From assembly GCA_020343675.1 (NCBI GenBank), contig CP070806.1, positions 2,400,096 through 2,440,271 of the forward strand: a stretch of DNA of 40,176 nucleotides, read 5' to 3'. Every line of letters starts with the position of its first letter. The stretch's first letter is position 1. Under the pieces are notes generated by a model. The model saw only the letters and a list, made by a program, of their open reading frames with translations. It searched no databases and was not told the origin of the DNA. Positions 1-8,928 of the stretch are shown here, piece by piece. A program made the position numbers and the translations under genes. This stretch comes from Phycisphaerales bacterium. Lineage in GTDB: Bacteria; Planctomycetota; Phycisphaerae; Sedimentisphaerales; Anaerobacaceae.

Positions 1-719
1 ACCTCATATCGAACGCCAACTGGGGTATCTGAATAGGGGATCTCCTTGGGGATTACCCGCACCGACAGGATATCGAGCGTCACAGCTTCCGCGTCCTCCT
101 CGCTGACGTACCCGATCGACAGGTGCGTCCAGGATCCCTGCCACTTCCGCATGTTGGGCCAGTCCAGCGAAAACCGGTACGTCTGGACCATCCCATCGGC
201 CACGGGGTGAGCCCGGTCGCTGCGGCTGTAGAGAGGAAAAAGGCCCATGGGATTCTCTTTTGTGTAGTTGAAACCCAAGCGGATATAGGCTATCGGATCT
301 CGAGTGCGGGCACGAATCTCCACATACGCCCAGTCCTCAATGTTCCAATCGGGCAGCTCGACGTAGATTCGGCCAATCAATACAGAGCCATTGATAGTGC
401 GGTTTTTTGCGGTTAACGGCAGACGCAGCGCATCTTCAACTCGGACAGGCTTGACGGTTTCCATCTGCGCATGGAGTGGTTTGAGCGGCCTCCAATCCGG
501 CTGTGGCTCATCGAAGCGCCACTCAACCGGCTCCAGAACCTCATCGGGAACCTTAGAGCCCTCGATGCGTGCAACATCCAGATACTCTTCGAGATACAAC
601 GGCATCTCTGCCATCAGGACCTTCTGTTGCCTGGGTCCAGCATCGCTAAAGCCAAAAAGCAACAATACGGCGGGCAATACGATAAAACACGTAAAGGCAC
701 GAATCGCTGATCTGTTCAT
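1..719 (-). CDS. Secreted protein, N-terminal part of a probable sulfatase (runs off the left edge)
   Basis: The minus-strand frame is open from an ATG at 719 to the window edge, giving about 239 residues of a longer protein. AGGGG lies about 8 bases before the ATG. The N-terminus is a signal peptide (AFTCFIVLPAVLLLFGFSDA). A soluble region follows, with EPVEWRFDEPQPDWRP, ELPDWNIEDWAYVEIRART and, near the edge, ILSVRVIPKEIPYSDTPVGV. From memory of the family, this order of motifs matches the jelly-roll-like domain found before the catalytic domain in some secreted bacterial sulfatases; that is family knowledge, not a search. The catalytic CxPxR motif would lie outside the window. The gene at the opposite end of the window is also a sulfatase, but the two are not linked. 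I am sure this is a coding region and less sure of the function. Confidence 0.65.
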   Translation of the reverse strand, partial: MNRSAIRAFTCFIVLPAVLLLFGFSDAGPRQQKVLMAEMPLYLEEYLDVARIEGSKVPDEVLEPVEWRFDEPQPDWRPLKPLHAQMETVKPVRVEDALRLPLTAKNRTINGSVLIGRIYVELPDWNIEDWAYVEIRARTRDPIAYIRLGFNYTKENPMGLFPLYSRSDRAHPVADGMVQTYRFSLDWPNMRKWQGSWTHLSIGYVSEEDAEAVTLDILSVRVIPKEIPYSDTPVGVRYE

Positions 720-1024
720 TGCATATTCCCCTAGTGGCACTTCCTCCACACAGCTTCTTGACAGCCAGCGTCAGAAACCACTATCAACATCGTACACAAA
801 TCGCTGGACGAGGGCAACCGTGACTACGTATTTTTGCACATAAGATGGCCATCGAGGCATCGAAAAGCGCGATTTCTGAAAAAAGGCTCTGTGATACCCG
901 CCAGACAGCAGATCATCCCTTCCACGAGCGCAGACTACCTCTGAGGGTTGCCATGTGAGATTCTGTGCGCTGGACTCATTCGCTTCAGGGCTTGGAGTAG
1001 AAAGCAGCTCAAGCGACCATATTG

Positions 1025-1105
1025 GCAGTGATCGCCGAATGCGACGATAATAGCGACCTGGTGCGCAAATACGTCCACGGCCCGGGCGTGGACCAGCCCG
1101 CCTGA
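1025..1105 (+). pseudogene. RHS/YD-repeat fragment
   Basis: A short plus-strand frame reads AVIAECDDNSDLVRKYVHGP followed by GVDQPA and a TGA at 1103. It closely resembles the RHS/YD-repeat consensus (WNVIAEYDxNGxLxRKYxxGPGVDQP), which normally sits near the conserved C-terminal end of the RHS core. The usual tyrosine after IAE is cysteine here, and a TAG lies about eleven codons upstream in the same frame. No further RHS sequence is visible on either side, so this is a remnant and not a gene. RHS genes recombine often, and remnants next to intact loci are common. Confidence 0.5.
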
Positions 1106-1485
1106 ACGGCTTGGCATCCGCTGCGTGGGGCTGTCTTGACTTTTGCATCGGCCCAACCTCCGAAGCCGGAGCGGGGCGGTCGCCAGTATCATGAGAGGGA
1201 CTTGCCGATAGGGCCTGCGTTTCTTTCTATGTTCTGAAGAATTTTACTTGACGGCTAATCGACCGAGAGTTATAATATATGTCGAACTAATCGGTCAGAA
1301 TCACCATACCCGACAGTTCATCGTCCATCGTCAGTTGGCAGTACTCAACAGCAAATCGGAAATCTGGAGGGTTCTCCTGGTGGCCGGCGACGCCCAATCC
1401 TCTCCGAGCTGCATGACGCCCAGGAATCGCCCCCCCCCGAGAGCCCGCCGAGGAATTCCGGCAGGAGCAAAATTGACCTGATTCT

Positions 1486-1660
1486 GAAAAGACAAAGCCA
1501 ATTTGCCGATGGGCCAAGTTCACGTAATATCAGCCATAACAGTGATTTACGGAGATTCTTATGGGCCGAAGCAGCTAAGCAGCAAAGCCAATCTCATAAT
1601 CCTCCGCGCCCTCGGTGCTCTCCCGTGAACCGGTCGGTTTTGGAAAAACAAACCCAATTC
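1486..1660. repeat. Three dispersed copies of a short AAACAAAGCCAAT-type repeat
   Basis: Related strings occur at 1486-1507 (GAAAAGACAAAGCCAATTTG), 1581-1596 (AGCAAAGCCAATCTCA) and 1642-1660 (TGGAAAAACAAACCCAATTC). A possibly related fragment, CAACAGCAAATCGGAAATCT, lies at about 1348. They share orientation and core but not their flanks, so this is not a tandem repeat. Similar AAACAAAGCCAATTT strings recur between genes in Phycisphaerae-type genomes; that comparison is from memory. No function can be assigned. Confidence 0.4.
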
Positions 1661-1834
1661 GAGGCCGGGCGCCTGCTCATTGGCCGGATGAAACAAAAAA
1701 ATGGCAGTTTTTCGTTGCATTCAGAGTTGCACGGGAGTAAAATATGGTGCTTTCGCTGTTTATAGAAGTGAAAAACCTCTGACTCACCTGTAATCTGCGG
1801 AAAATACTGAAGAATCGTTAGTGGGCACTGTTCA

Positions 1835-1844
1835 TATACGTATA
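1835..1844. promoter_or_regulatory. TATACGTATA palindrome upstream of the EF-G gene
   Basis: A perfect 10-base palindrome lies 56 bases before the EF-G start codon. The same 10 bases occur once more, at 6178-6187, upstream of the TPR-peptidase operon. It could be part of a -10 region or a small operator. I see no well-spaced -35 hexamer, so its role is a guess. Confidence 0.25.
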
Positions 1845-1899
1845 GGTGGAACGTGCAGCCACACAACTTGTTTATTGTGAATGATGGTATTGAAGGAAA

Positions 1900-3996
1900 A
1901 TGGAGAAGATCAACAGGATTCGAAATATTGGCATTTCGGCCCACATCGATTCGGGCAAGACGACTTTGAGCGAACGGATTTTATACTACGCCGGGCGCAT
2001 TCACCGTATGCAGGAAGTCCACGCCGACGCCGGTGGGGCAACGTTGGACTACATGGACCTCGAGCGCGAGCGGGGCATTACAATCACTGCCGCCGCCACG
2101 CAGGTTAGCTGGAATGACAAGAGCATCAACCTGATCGATACGCCGGGCCACGTGGATTTCACCGTGGAGGTGGAGCGGTCGCTGCGCGTGCTGGATGGGG
2201 CCATTATGGTTCTCTGCGCCGTCGGCGGCGTTCAGAGTCAGTCGATCACAGTCGATCAACAAATGAAGCGCTACCGCGTGCCGCGGATCGCTTTCACCAA
2301 TAAGATGGATCGCATCGGCGCCGATCCGGAACGGGTACGCAAGGAACTGACGGACAAGCTCGGCCTGAATGTGGTGCCCCTTCAGATCAGCATGGGTGCA
2401 GGCGAAGATTTTCAGGGCGTCATCGACCTTGTCACGATGGAAGCGGTTGCTTTCGAGGGTAGTTGTGGCGAGCACATCGTTCGCGAACCTATTCGGCCCG
2501 AGTACATGGATTCGGCGGCAAGGGCGCGAGAGGAGATGCTTGATGCGCTGTGCATGTTCAACGACGAGATGACCGAACGGCTGCTCGAAGGGCAGGAAGT
2601 CAGCCAAGAGATGATTCGCCGGACCATCCGCGAGGCCACGATCAACCGCAACATCGTGCCGCTGATGATGGGCTCGGCATTCAAGAACAAGGGCGTTCAG
2701 CCGCTGCTGGACGCGGTCTGCGATTTCCTTCCGAGTCCACTTGACCGTTCCAGCTTTGCCCGTGACCACGACAACGAGGGCACGGAGATTCCGCTGGCCG
2801 CCGATCCGGATGCACCGCTGGTTGCAATGGTCTTCAAAATCACAGATGAATCGTTCGGACAGTTGAGTTATGTCCGCGTGTACCAGGGTACGATTGTCAA
2901 GGGCCGTCAGTATCGCAACGCACGCACGAACCGGATGCAGCGCATCGGGCGTATCGTCCAGATGCATGCGAATGATCGCGAGGACGTTGCCGATGCAGGC
3001 CCCGGCGATATCGTTGCTTTGCTGGCCGCCGATTGCGCCAGTGGAGACACGCTCTGCGGCGACGGCATCAACTACTCGCTGGAGAGCATCTTCGTGGCGG
3101 ACCCGGTGATCAGCTTGTCGATCACGCCGGCCAGCTCCGCCGATCAAGAGCGCATGGCCAAGGCGCTGAGCCGGTTCATGAAGGAAGACCCGACCTTCCG
3201 CGTCTGGACGGACCCAAAAACCGGCCAGACCATCATCGCGGGCATGGGAGAGCTGCACCTGGACGTCTATGTCGAGCGGATCCGCCGGGAATTCAAAGCC
3301 GAAGTGCAGGTCGGGATTCCGAAGGTCAGCTACCGAGAGGCGCCGACCATCGAGGCCGAATTCAACCACCGCCACAAAAAGCAAACCGGCGGGTCGGGAC
3401 AATTCGCCCACGTGGTTGGCCGATTGATTCCGTTGCCCCAGGACGGCGAATCCTCGTATGAATTCGAGGACAATATTACCTCTGGGCGAGTCCCCGGTGA
3501 ATACATTCCGGCGGTGAACAAGGGATTTCAGGCTGCGATGAAGAAGGGCCCGTTGGGAGGCTATGAGATTGTCGGCTGCAAAATGTGTCTGGACGACGGC
3601 TCGCACCACCCGGTGGACTCCAGCGAGATGGCCTTCCGCACGGCGGCAAGAGACGCCTTCATTGAAGTATTCAAGAGGTCTCGGCCCTGCCTGCTGGAGC
3701 CGATCATGGCGGTCGAGCTTGAAATGCCCGCCGAATTCCAGGGTCCCATTATCGGCGATCTTAATTCTCGCCGGGGAATCATCCTTGGAACCGAAAACCG
3801 GGCCAATTGCACGGTTGTCCGAGCCGAGGTTCCTCTATCCAGCATGTTTGGCTATGCCACAGTGATCCGCGGGCTGAGCAAAGGAACGGCCATGTTCTCA
3901 ATGGAAATGGCCCGATATGCGAGGGTTCCCGCAAAGCTCAGCGAGGCTATCCTCGAGGAGCATCGCCGGCACCATCAGCAGGCCGTCGGAAAGTAG
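1900..3996 (+). CDS. fusA: Elongation factor G, spd/mitochondrial EFG1-like type
   Basis: A 698-residue translational GTPase of full EF-G length. G motifs are clear: P-loop AHIDSGKT near residue 14, the switch I end ERERGITITAAAT, DTPGH and NKMD. Domain IV and V landmarks follow (HKKQTGGSGQFAHVVG, GELHLDV). The serine in AHIDSGKT and the HKKQ.GG.GQ string resemble the mitochondrial EFG1/spd-EFG1 group more than classical fusA, where the P-loop is usually AHIDAGKT and the later motif KQSGGRGQ. Known biology: in spirochaetes with two such paralogues, spdEFG1 does translocation and spdEFG2 ribosome recycling. The gene stands alone, without rpsL, rpsG or tuf. The ATG at 1900 has AAGGAA just upstream. 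EF-G identity is very secure; paralogue assignment is moderate. Confidence 0.93.
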   Translation: MEKINRIRNIGISAHIDSGKTTLSERILYYAGRIHRMQEVHADAGGATLDYMDLERERGITITAAATQVSWNDKSINLIDTPGHVDFTVEVERSLRVLDGAIMVLCAVGGVQSQSITVDQQMKRYRVPRIAFTNKMDRIGADPERVRKELTDKLGLNVVPLQISMGAGEDFQGVIDLVTMEAVAFEGSCGEHIVREPIRPEYMDSAARAREEMLDALCMFNDEMTERLLEGQEVSQEMIRRTIREATINRNIVPLMMGSAFKNKGVQPLLDAVCDFLPSPLDRSSFARDHDNEGTEIPLAADPDAPLVAMVFKITDESFGQLSYVRVYQGTIVKGRQYRNARTNRMQRIGRIVQMHANDREDVADAGPGDIVALLAADCASGDTLCGDGINYSLESIFVADPVISLSITPASSADQERMAKALSRFMKEDPTFRVWTDPKTGQTIIAGMGELHLDVYVERIRREFKAEVQVGIPKVSYREAPTIEAEFNHRHKKQTGGSGQFAHVVGRLIPLPQDGESSYEFEDNITSGRVPGEYIPAVNKGFQAAMKKGPLGGYEIVGCKMCLDDGSHHPVDSSEMAFRTAARDAFIEVFKRSRPCLLEPIMAVELEMPAEFQGPIIGDLNSRRGIILGTENRANCTVVRAEVPLSSMFGYATVIRGLSKGTAMFSMEMARYARVPAKLSEAILEEHRRHHQQAVGK

Positions 3997-4037
3997 CTCC
4001 GTCGAGAGTCCCAACCGGGCCCGAAAGAGATGAGCAG

Positions 4038-5843
4038 CTAAGGCTGGAAATGCTCAGTTTCTTTGAGCGATTCCCGACTGTTGGAGAGCGCCAGGGCCGT
4101 GTCGATCAGCGCGATGTGAGAATAACCCTGGGGGAAGTTGCCCAGCAGCCGTTTCGAGGCGAAGTCTATGTCCTCGCTGAGAAGACCGACATGATTGCTG
4201 TATTGCAGAACGCGTTCAAACATCTCGACAGCCTGTTCTTCCCGCCCGATCAGGTACAGGCTCTTGATCATCCAGAACGTACATGTTGTGAAGGAAGATT
4301 CAGGCACACCGAAATCATCCGGGGTCTTGTAGCGGTACATCAGTCCATCCCTGCACAGGGCCTTGAAGGTTTGGAGTACTGTATTGACATAGACTGGGTC
4401 CTTGTGTGACAGGAAACCATACTGCTGGGCCAACAGGTTGGCCGCATCCATGGACGTGCCGCGATAGAACTGCGTCAATGTCTGGGTGGTCGGATCACAC
4501 CCCTTTTTCAGAATGTCGGCCTTCATTTCGTCACGCGAGGCGGAAAAACTCACGGCGTCGTTCTTCTTGCCAAAGAAATGGGCAATTCGGGCCGCCCGGT
4601 CCATCGCCACCCAGCAGAGAATCTTGGAGAACGTGAAGTGTTTCTGCTCCGTTCTGAATTCCCAAATGCTGGAATCGAGTTTCCTCCAGTTGTTCCGAAC
4701 ATGACGTGCAAGTGTCCTGACAACCGTCCAGATATCGTCCTTGTTATTCAGCGTGTGATGGAAAATCATCAAGCTGTCGTAAATAGCATCGAGCAGCACA
4801 CCATAGATATCATTCTGTTTTTGCTTGACCGCGGCGTTGCCGATGCGCACAGGCCTGGAATCCTCATAGCCCGCAAGCCACGGCAATTCTTTTTCTGTCA
4901 GGCGACCCCGGTGGTCGATGGGATAGACGATTTGGATTTTCTCGTCCTTGTAAGGTACGATATCCAGGATGAACTGCAGGAAACGTTTGGCTACGTTGAA
5001 ATGCCCCAGCCTTGCCAGCGTCGTAATGGTCATGGACGCATCCCGGATCCAGCAGTATCTATAGTCCCAGTTTCGCACGCCGCCGATGGTCTCGGGCAGG
5101 CTGGTTGTTACCGCGGCGAGAATGGCCCCGGTCTTCTGATAGGCCAGAAGTTTCAGAACCAGGGAGCTGCGTTCCACCTCTTTTTGATAGTGCGTATAGG
5201 TCGTGGTCTTGGCTACCCAACCCAGCCAATACACCTTCGTGCGCTCGAATTCCAGCCGGATCCAATCCAGATCGGGCTGGAAGAGCTTCTGATTGTAGCT
5301 GAGCAACAGAAAGCAATCCCGCTCGATTTCAAGAGGCTTGGCCTCTATCACCCTGGCGAAAGGCATATCCGTGTACAGATAAACGGATTCGTATTGTCCT
5401 TTGACGGTCAGATGTTTGATGAACTCGTCTGTGGTTTCCACTCGGGTCGGATGCTGCGCGTAGGCAGGCCGCGGGTGATAGTGAATCCGGATTCTTGGTT
5501 TGCCTGAGAGATGTCGAATGTAGCGAACAATGTCGGGCGGGCAGTGGTACAACCCATCGTCCGTCTTGTAACGCGGCATGAAGTCGATCAGCTCAAAAGC
5601 GTGTTCGGCACAAGAATATTTCGTAACGAGAATATTTGTCTTGCCCAGATATTCCTGCTCAATCCGGTATTTCCCCACAGGTTCGATGCGAAAGAAGCCA
5701 CCGTTCTGCTCATCCAGAATCTTTGCGAAAACAGATGTCGAATCGAAGTTGGGCAGACAGCACCAGTCGATGCTGCCGCACCGGTCAATCAATGCCGCAC
5801 TTTTGCAGTTTCCAATAATTCCGTAGTTCAAATTGTCCATCAC
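4038..5843 (-). CDS. Glycoside hydrolase family 15 (glucoamylase/trehalase-like)
   Basis: 601 residues, typical for bacterial GH15 proteins of the glucoamylase/trehalase/dextranase group, which release glucose from alpha-glucans or trehalose by inversion. An N-terminal beta-sandwich opens with YGIIGNCKSAALIDRCGSID. The (alpha/alpha)6 barrel carries the GH15 hallmark RNWDYRYCWIRDAS at about 257-270. Glu395 in SSIWEFR and Glu557 in GLLSEDID fit the general acid and base. No signal peptide is seen, so it is probably cytoplasmic and may act on stored glucan or trehalose. Start is GTG 5843 or ATG 5840; GGTGGG lies about 8 bases before the GTG. It converges on the EF-G gene with 41 bases between and diverges from the large operon. 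Substrate cannot be told from sequence. Confidence 0.9.
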   Translation of the reverse strand: MMDNLNYGIIGNCKSAALIDRCGSIDWCCLPNFDSTSVFAKILDEQNGGFFRIEPVGKYRIEQEYLGKTNILVTKYSCAEHAFELIDFMPRYKTDDGLYHCPPDIVRYIRHLSGKPRIRIHYHPRPAYAQHPTRVETTDEFIKHLTVKGQYESVYLYTDMPFARVIEAKPLEIERDCFLLLSYNQKLFQPDLDWIRLEFERTKVYWLGWVAKTTTYTHYQKEVERSSLVLKLLAYQKTGAILAAVTTSLPETIGGVRNWDYRYCWIRDASMTITTLARLGHFNVAKRFLQFILDIVPYKDEKIQIVYPIDHRGRLTEKELPWLAGYEDSRPVRIGNAAVKQKQNDIYGVLLDAIYDSLMIFHHTLNNKDDIWTVVRTLARHVRNNWRKLDSSIWEFRTEQKHFTFSKILCWVAMDRAARIAHFFGKKNDAVSFSASRDEMKADILKKGCDPTTQTLTQFYRGTSMDAANLLAQQYGFLSHKDPVYVNTVLQTFKALCRDGLMYRYKTPDDFGVPESSFTTCTFWMIKSLYLIGREEQAVEMFERVLQYSNHVGLLSEDIDFASKRLLGNFPQGYSHIALIDTALALSNSRESLKETEHFQP

Positions 5844-6285
5844 TCTACAATCCCACCCTCAATTGTATGCCGTTCAAATCTTGCAGTCCCTTCAGGAAAA
5901 CAGGTCGATCCTGAAGAGCGCTCGGCGTGAGTTTTGCCCTCATGGAGCCCCGCCTGATCTTGCAGGATGCCGCCCTTCTATGGCAAGGCAGCAGACGCAC
6001 GATCACAGTGTACCCCATTCAAAGGCGCATGTAAACTCTGAGGATTGTCATGAGCGTCGTTTTCTCGAAGGGCGGTGCGTCCAGATTTCGGTATGGACAC
6101 TTCAACAATGATATTCAGAGCGAAAACGGCAATATTCCCACAAAATCTTTGAAATAATTATGGTCGATTTCTCCGTCTATACGTATATACTGAGGTTAGA
6201 AATGTTGGCATCGCAACCATGCCTCTGCCGTGACAGCAGGAGGTAGGCAAGTTCAGTTTAGCCGAGTTCGCGATTCGAGATTTGG
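5844..6285. other. Divergent spacer between the GH15 gene and the MoxR-type operon
   Basis: A 442-base spacer between divergent transcription units, which should hold promoters for both. Its right half is AT-rich (about 6118-6200) and includes the TATACGTATA palindrome at 6178-6187. An AGGAGG at about 6238 is not followed by a usable start at normal spacing. No gene, RNA or repeat array was recognised. Confidence 0.5.
6178..6187. promoter_or_regulatory. TATACGTATA palindrome upstream of the TPR-peptidase operon
   Basis: Second copy of the palindrome seen before the EF-G gene, here 98 bases before the first operon gene inside the most AT-rich part of the spacer. TATACT overlaps its right side and could be a -10 element, but no convincing -35 hexamer sits 16-18 bases upstream. 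Confidence 0.25.
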
Positions 6286-8928
6286 ATGTACAGCAAGTCG
6301 AGTAGATGGCATATCGCTTCCTCGTGCGGGTACGCCTCGCACGGCAGCTGCCTGGTCTGGATGGTGGTGTTCACATTCGCACTTCTGGCAAGGCCGGGTA
6401 AGTCTGCATTGGCGGCGCCCGTTGACGAGGCCTATGAACAATTCACGGCCGGCCGATATGCTGAGTGCCTCAAGTTCGCCCAGAAGGCCATTGAGGATGG
6501 CGCCTATTCGGTGCAGTGGCGCATCCTGATGATCAAGTCACAGATGGCGCTTGGCCGATATGACGAGGCAGCAAACGACATGGACATCGCCCTGCTGAAT
6601 TACCCGGTGAGCATGCGATTGCTGGAACTGGGTCACCGCGCGTACTTAGACAACGGAGAGTCGGACCGGGCCGACGAAGTGCTCAAGAGGCTCCTTCGGG
6701 TCGGTACGGGCCGCGATCTGAGGTTTATGAGCCCGCGCGATCTGGTGGCCCTGGGCAGGGCGCTGCTGCTGCTCGGGGAAGAACCCCGGCTTGTGCTGGA
6801 TCAGGTTTTCGGCCGTGCCCTCGAGAACGACCCGAATTGCCTCGATGCCTATTTGGCTGCCGGGGACCTGGCGCTGGCCAAGCAGGATTACGAATTGGCC
6901 GCCAGTCAATATCGACAGGCCCTGGAGCGATTTGGCAAAGACCCGGATGTGCATTATGGATTGGCCAAGGCATTTTACGCCAGCGACCGCCGTCTGATGG
7001 TTGAGTCGCTGGATGCGGCTCTTCACGTTAACCCATACCATGCGCCGGCCCTGATACTTCTGGCCGAACACCATATTGACTGCGAGGACTATACCCGCGC
7101 AAGGGTCTTGCTCGATCGCATCATTGCCTTCAATGCCTGGCACCCCGAGACATGGGCGTACCGTTCCGTTTTGGCCCATCTGGCCAACGATTCCGAGGGC
7201 GGAAGGGAACATCGCCTCAGCGCGCTGAAGTACTGGCCGGAGAATCCGCGGGTGGATTATCTGATCGGCCGAAAGCTGTCCCAGAAATATCGTTTCGCCG
7301 AGGGAGCGGCTTACCAGCGCCAGGCACTGAAATTCGATCCTGAGTATCTGCCGGCGAAGATACAACTGGCCCAGGACCTGCTCCGGCTCGGCGCCGAGCA
7401 GGGGGGCTGGACGATGGCCGAGGAGGTCCACAATCAAGACGCCTACAATATCGAAGCCTACAATCTCGTTAATCTGAGGGATAATCTGGCCAAATTCAAG
7501 ACACTGCGCCCCGAAGGATTCATCATTCGGATGGACGAACTCGAAGCGGGTGTCTATGGTGATGAGGTCGTGAAACTGCTGCAGCAGGCCAAGTCGGAAC
7601 TGTGCGAGAAGTACGGCCTGGAATTGGATCACGCGGTTACGGTAGAACTCTTTGCCAACCAGCAGGATTTTGCCGTCCGTACGTTCGGCATGCCCGGCGG
7701 TGAGGGCTTTCTGGGCGTCTGCTTCGGCACCGTGATAACGGCAAACAGTCCCAGGCAGGAAATCCCCTCCAATTGGAAGGCCATGTTGTGGCACGAATTC
7801 GGCCACGTCGTCACACTCAACCTGACACGCAACAAGATGCCCCGCTGGCTAAGCGAAGGGATTAGCGTCTATGAGGAATTGCAGCAGAATCCCACGTGGG
7901 GCCAGCAGATGACGCCGGAGTATCGCGGGATGGTCCTGGGCGAGCAGCTGACACCGATCAGCGGCCTCAGCGGTGCATTCTTGAGTCCGCCAAGCCCGAA
8001 GCACCTGCAGTTTGCCTATTACGAATCGGCGCTCGTGGTCGAATTCCTCGTGGAGCGGTTTGGCTTTGAATCACTCAGGGCAATCCTTGCCGATCTGGGC
8101 GATGGTGAACAGATCAACAAGGCCATCAGCAAGCATACCGCGCCGATGAAGGAGGTTGAGCAGCAGTTCAGAGTTTTTGCCCGAAAGCGCGCGTTGGATA
8201 TGGCCCCGGATATGGACTGGGAGCAACCCGATAAAGAAGAATTGGACCCGTCGAATCCCGAAGCAGCAGTGAGCTGGCTCGAACAGCACACCAACAACTT
8301 CTGGGCCCTGGCTCTACACGCGAAGGCCCTTTTGGCTAATCGAGACTGGCAGAAGGCCAAGGAACCGCTCAAGAAGCTTATCGAGCTGTACCCTCAATAC
8401 GCCGGGGAGGATAATGCCTATCATCTTCTGGCCCAGGCCCATCGAAATCTCGGCGAGACCGAACGGGAGCAGGAGGTCCTTGAGAAGCTGGCTACGATAT
8501 CTTCCAACGTGGCCTATGCGTACGGCCGGTTGGTCGAGATTGCGATGGAGAAGGAAGATTGGCAGACCGCTCTCAAGTACGGGGAGAAATACCTGGCTGT
8601 CTATCCCATGCTGCCGCAACTGCACTGGCAGCTTGGCCGGGCCAACGAGGAACTGGGGCGCAATGAGCAGGCGGTCGGGTCATACAAGCGCCTGCTCTTG
8701 CTCGATCCTCCGGACCCCGCCGATGTCAATTACCGTCTGGCCCGATTGCTGGAGCACACAAACCCGGCGGAGGCGAAAAGGCACGTGCTCTTGGCGCTGG
8801 CCGAGGCGCCCCGCTTCCGCCAGGCGCACCGTCTGCTGTTGAAGATCGTCAGTAAGACGAGCGAAGCATCGGGACCGGAACCTGACGAACAGAGCAGGCC
8901 TTTACCAGCCTCGGAGAATAACTTGTGA
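6286..8928 (+). CDS. Exported TPR protein with gluzincin-type metallopeptidase domain (peptidase MA-like)
   Basis: 880 residues. A hydrophobic segment (WMVVFTFALLA) ending in ALAAP suggests export. Tetratricopeptide-like helical repeats fill about 45-400. A peptidase unit follows, with HEFGH at 503-507 and a downstream glutamate in WLSEG (Glu524), the HExxH...E zinc arrangement of peptidase MA-like gluzincins. A second TPR block occupies about 660-860. It probably acts outside the inner membrane on a protein substrate or as a TPR scaffold. It is the first of eight co-directional genes and overlaps the next by 4 bases (GTGA). No good ribosome binding site precedes the ATG, so the start is uncertain; ATG 6361 at the signal core is an alternative. 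Zinc ligands are intact, so activity is plausible. The substrate is unknown. Confidence 0.82.
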   Translation: MYSKSSRWHIASSCGYASHGSCLVWMVVFTFALLARPGKSALAAPVDEAYEQFTAGRYAECLKFAQKAIEDGAYSVQWRILMIKSQMALGRYDEAANDMDIALLNYPVSMRLLELGHRAYLDNGESDRADEVLKRLLRVGTGRDLRFMSPRDLVALGRALLLLGEEPRLVLDQVFGRALENDPNCLDAYLAAGDLALAKQDYELAASQYRQALERFGKDPDVHYGLAKAFYASDRRLMVESLDAALHVNPYHAPALILLAEHHIDCEDYTRARVLLDRIIAFNAWHPETWAYRSVLAHLANDSEGGREHRLSALKYWPENPRVDYLIGRKLSQKYRFAEGAAYQRQALKFDPEYLPAKIQLAQDLLRLGAEQGGWTMAEEVHNQDAYNIEAYNLVNLRDNLAKFKTLRPEGFIIRMDELEAGVYGDEVVKLLQQAKSELCEKYGLELDHAVTVELFANQQDFAVRTFGMPGGEGFLGVCFGTVITANSPRQEIPSNWKAMLWHEFGHVVTLNLTRNKMPRWLSEGISVYEELQQNPTWGQQMTPEYRGMVLGEQLTPISGLSGAFLSPPSPKHLQFAYYESALVVEFLVERFGFESLRAILADLGDGEQINKAISKHTAPMKEVEQQFRVFARKRALDMAPDMDWEQPDKEELDPSNPEAAVSWLEQHTNNFWALALHAKALLANRDWQKAKEPLKKLIELYPQYAGEDNAYHLLAQAHRNLGETEREQEVLEKLATISSNVAYAYGRLVEIAMEKEDWQTALKYGEKYLAVYPMLPQLHWQLGRANEELGRNEQAVGSYKRLLLLDPPDPADVNYRLARLLEHTNPAEAKRHVLLALAEAPRFRQAHRLLLKIVSKTSEASGPEPDEQSRPLPASENNL

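Larger units (their letters stand above)
720..1899. other. Gene-poor spacer with decayed repeats
   Basis: About 1.2 kb lies between the leftward gene ending the left edge and the EF-G gene. No frame here looks like an intact gene; the short open frames overlap each other on both strands and match no family I recognise. It contains an RHS-like remnant (1025-1105), three copies of an AAA(G)CAAA(G/C)CCAAT-type motif between 1486 and 1660, a run of nine C at about 1430, and a TATACGTATA palindrome 56 bases before the EF-G start. No tRNA or rRNA gene was recognised. Confidence 0.6.

Noticed and set aside
1981-3609. A 542-codon open frame antisense to the EF-G gene
   Set aside because: It mirrors the codon bias of the true gene, has no family features or ribosome site and is fully overlapped by a certain gene.
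6646-7806. A 386-codon open frame antisense to the TPR-peptidase
   Set aside because: A shadow of the coding strand in a GC-rich region, with no recognisable domain; the same applies to long antisense frames opposite the GH15 gene, the coiled-coil protein and the vWA proteins.
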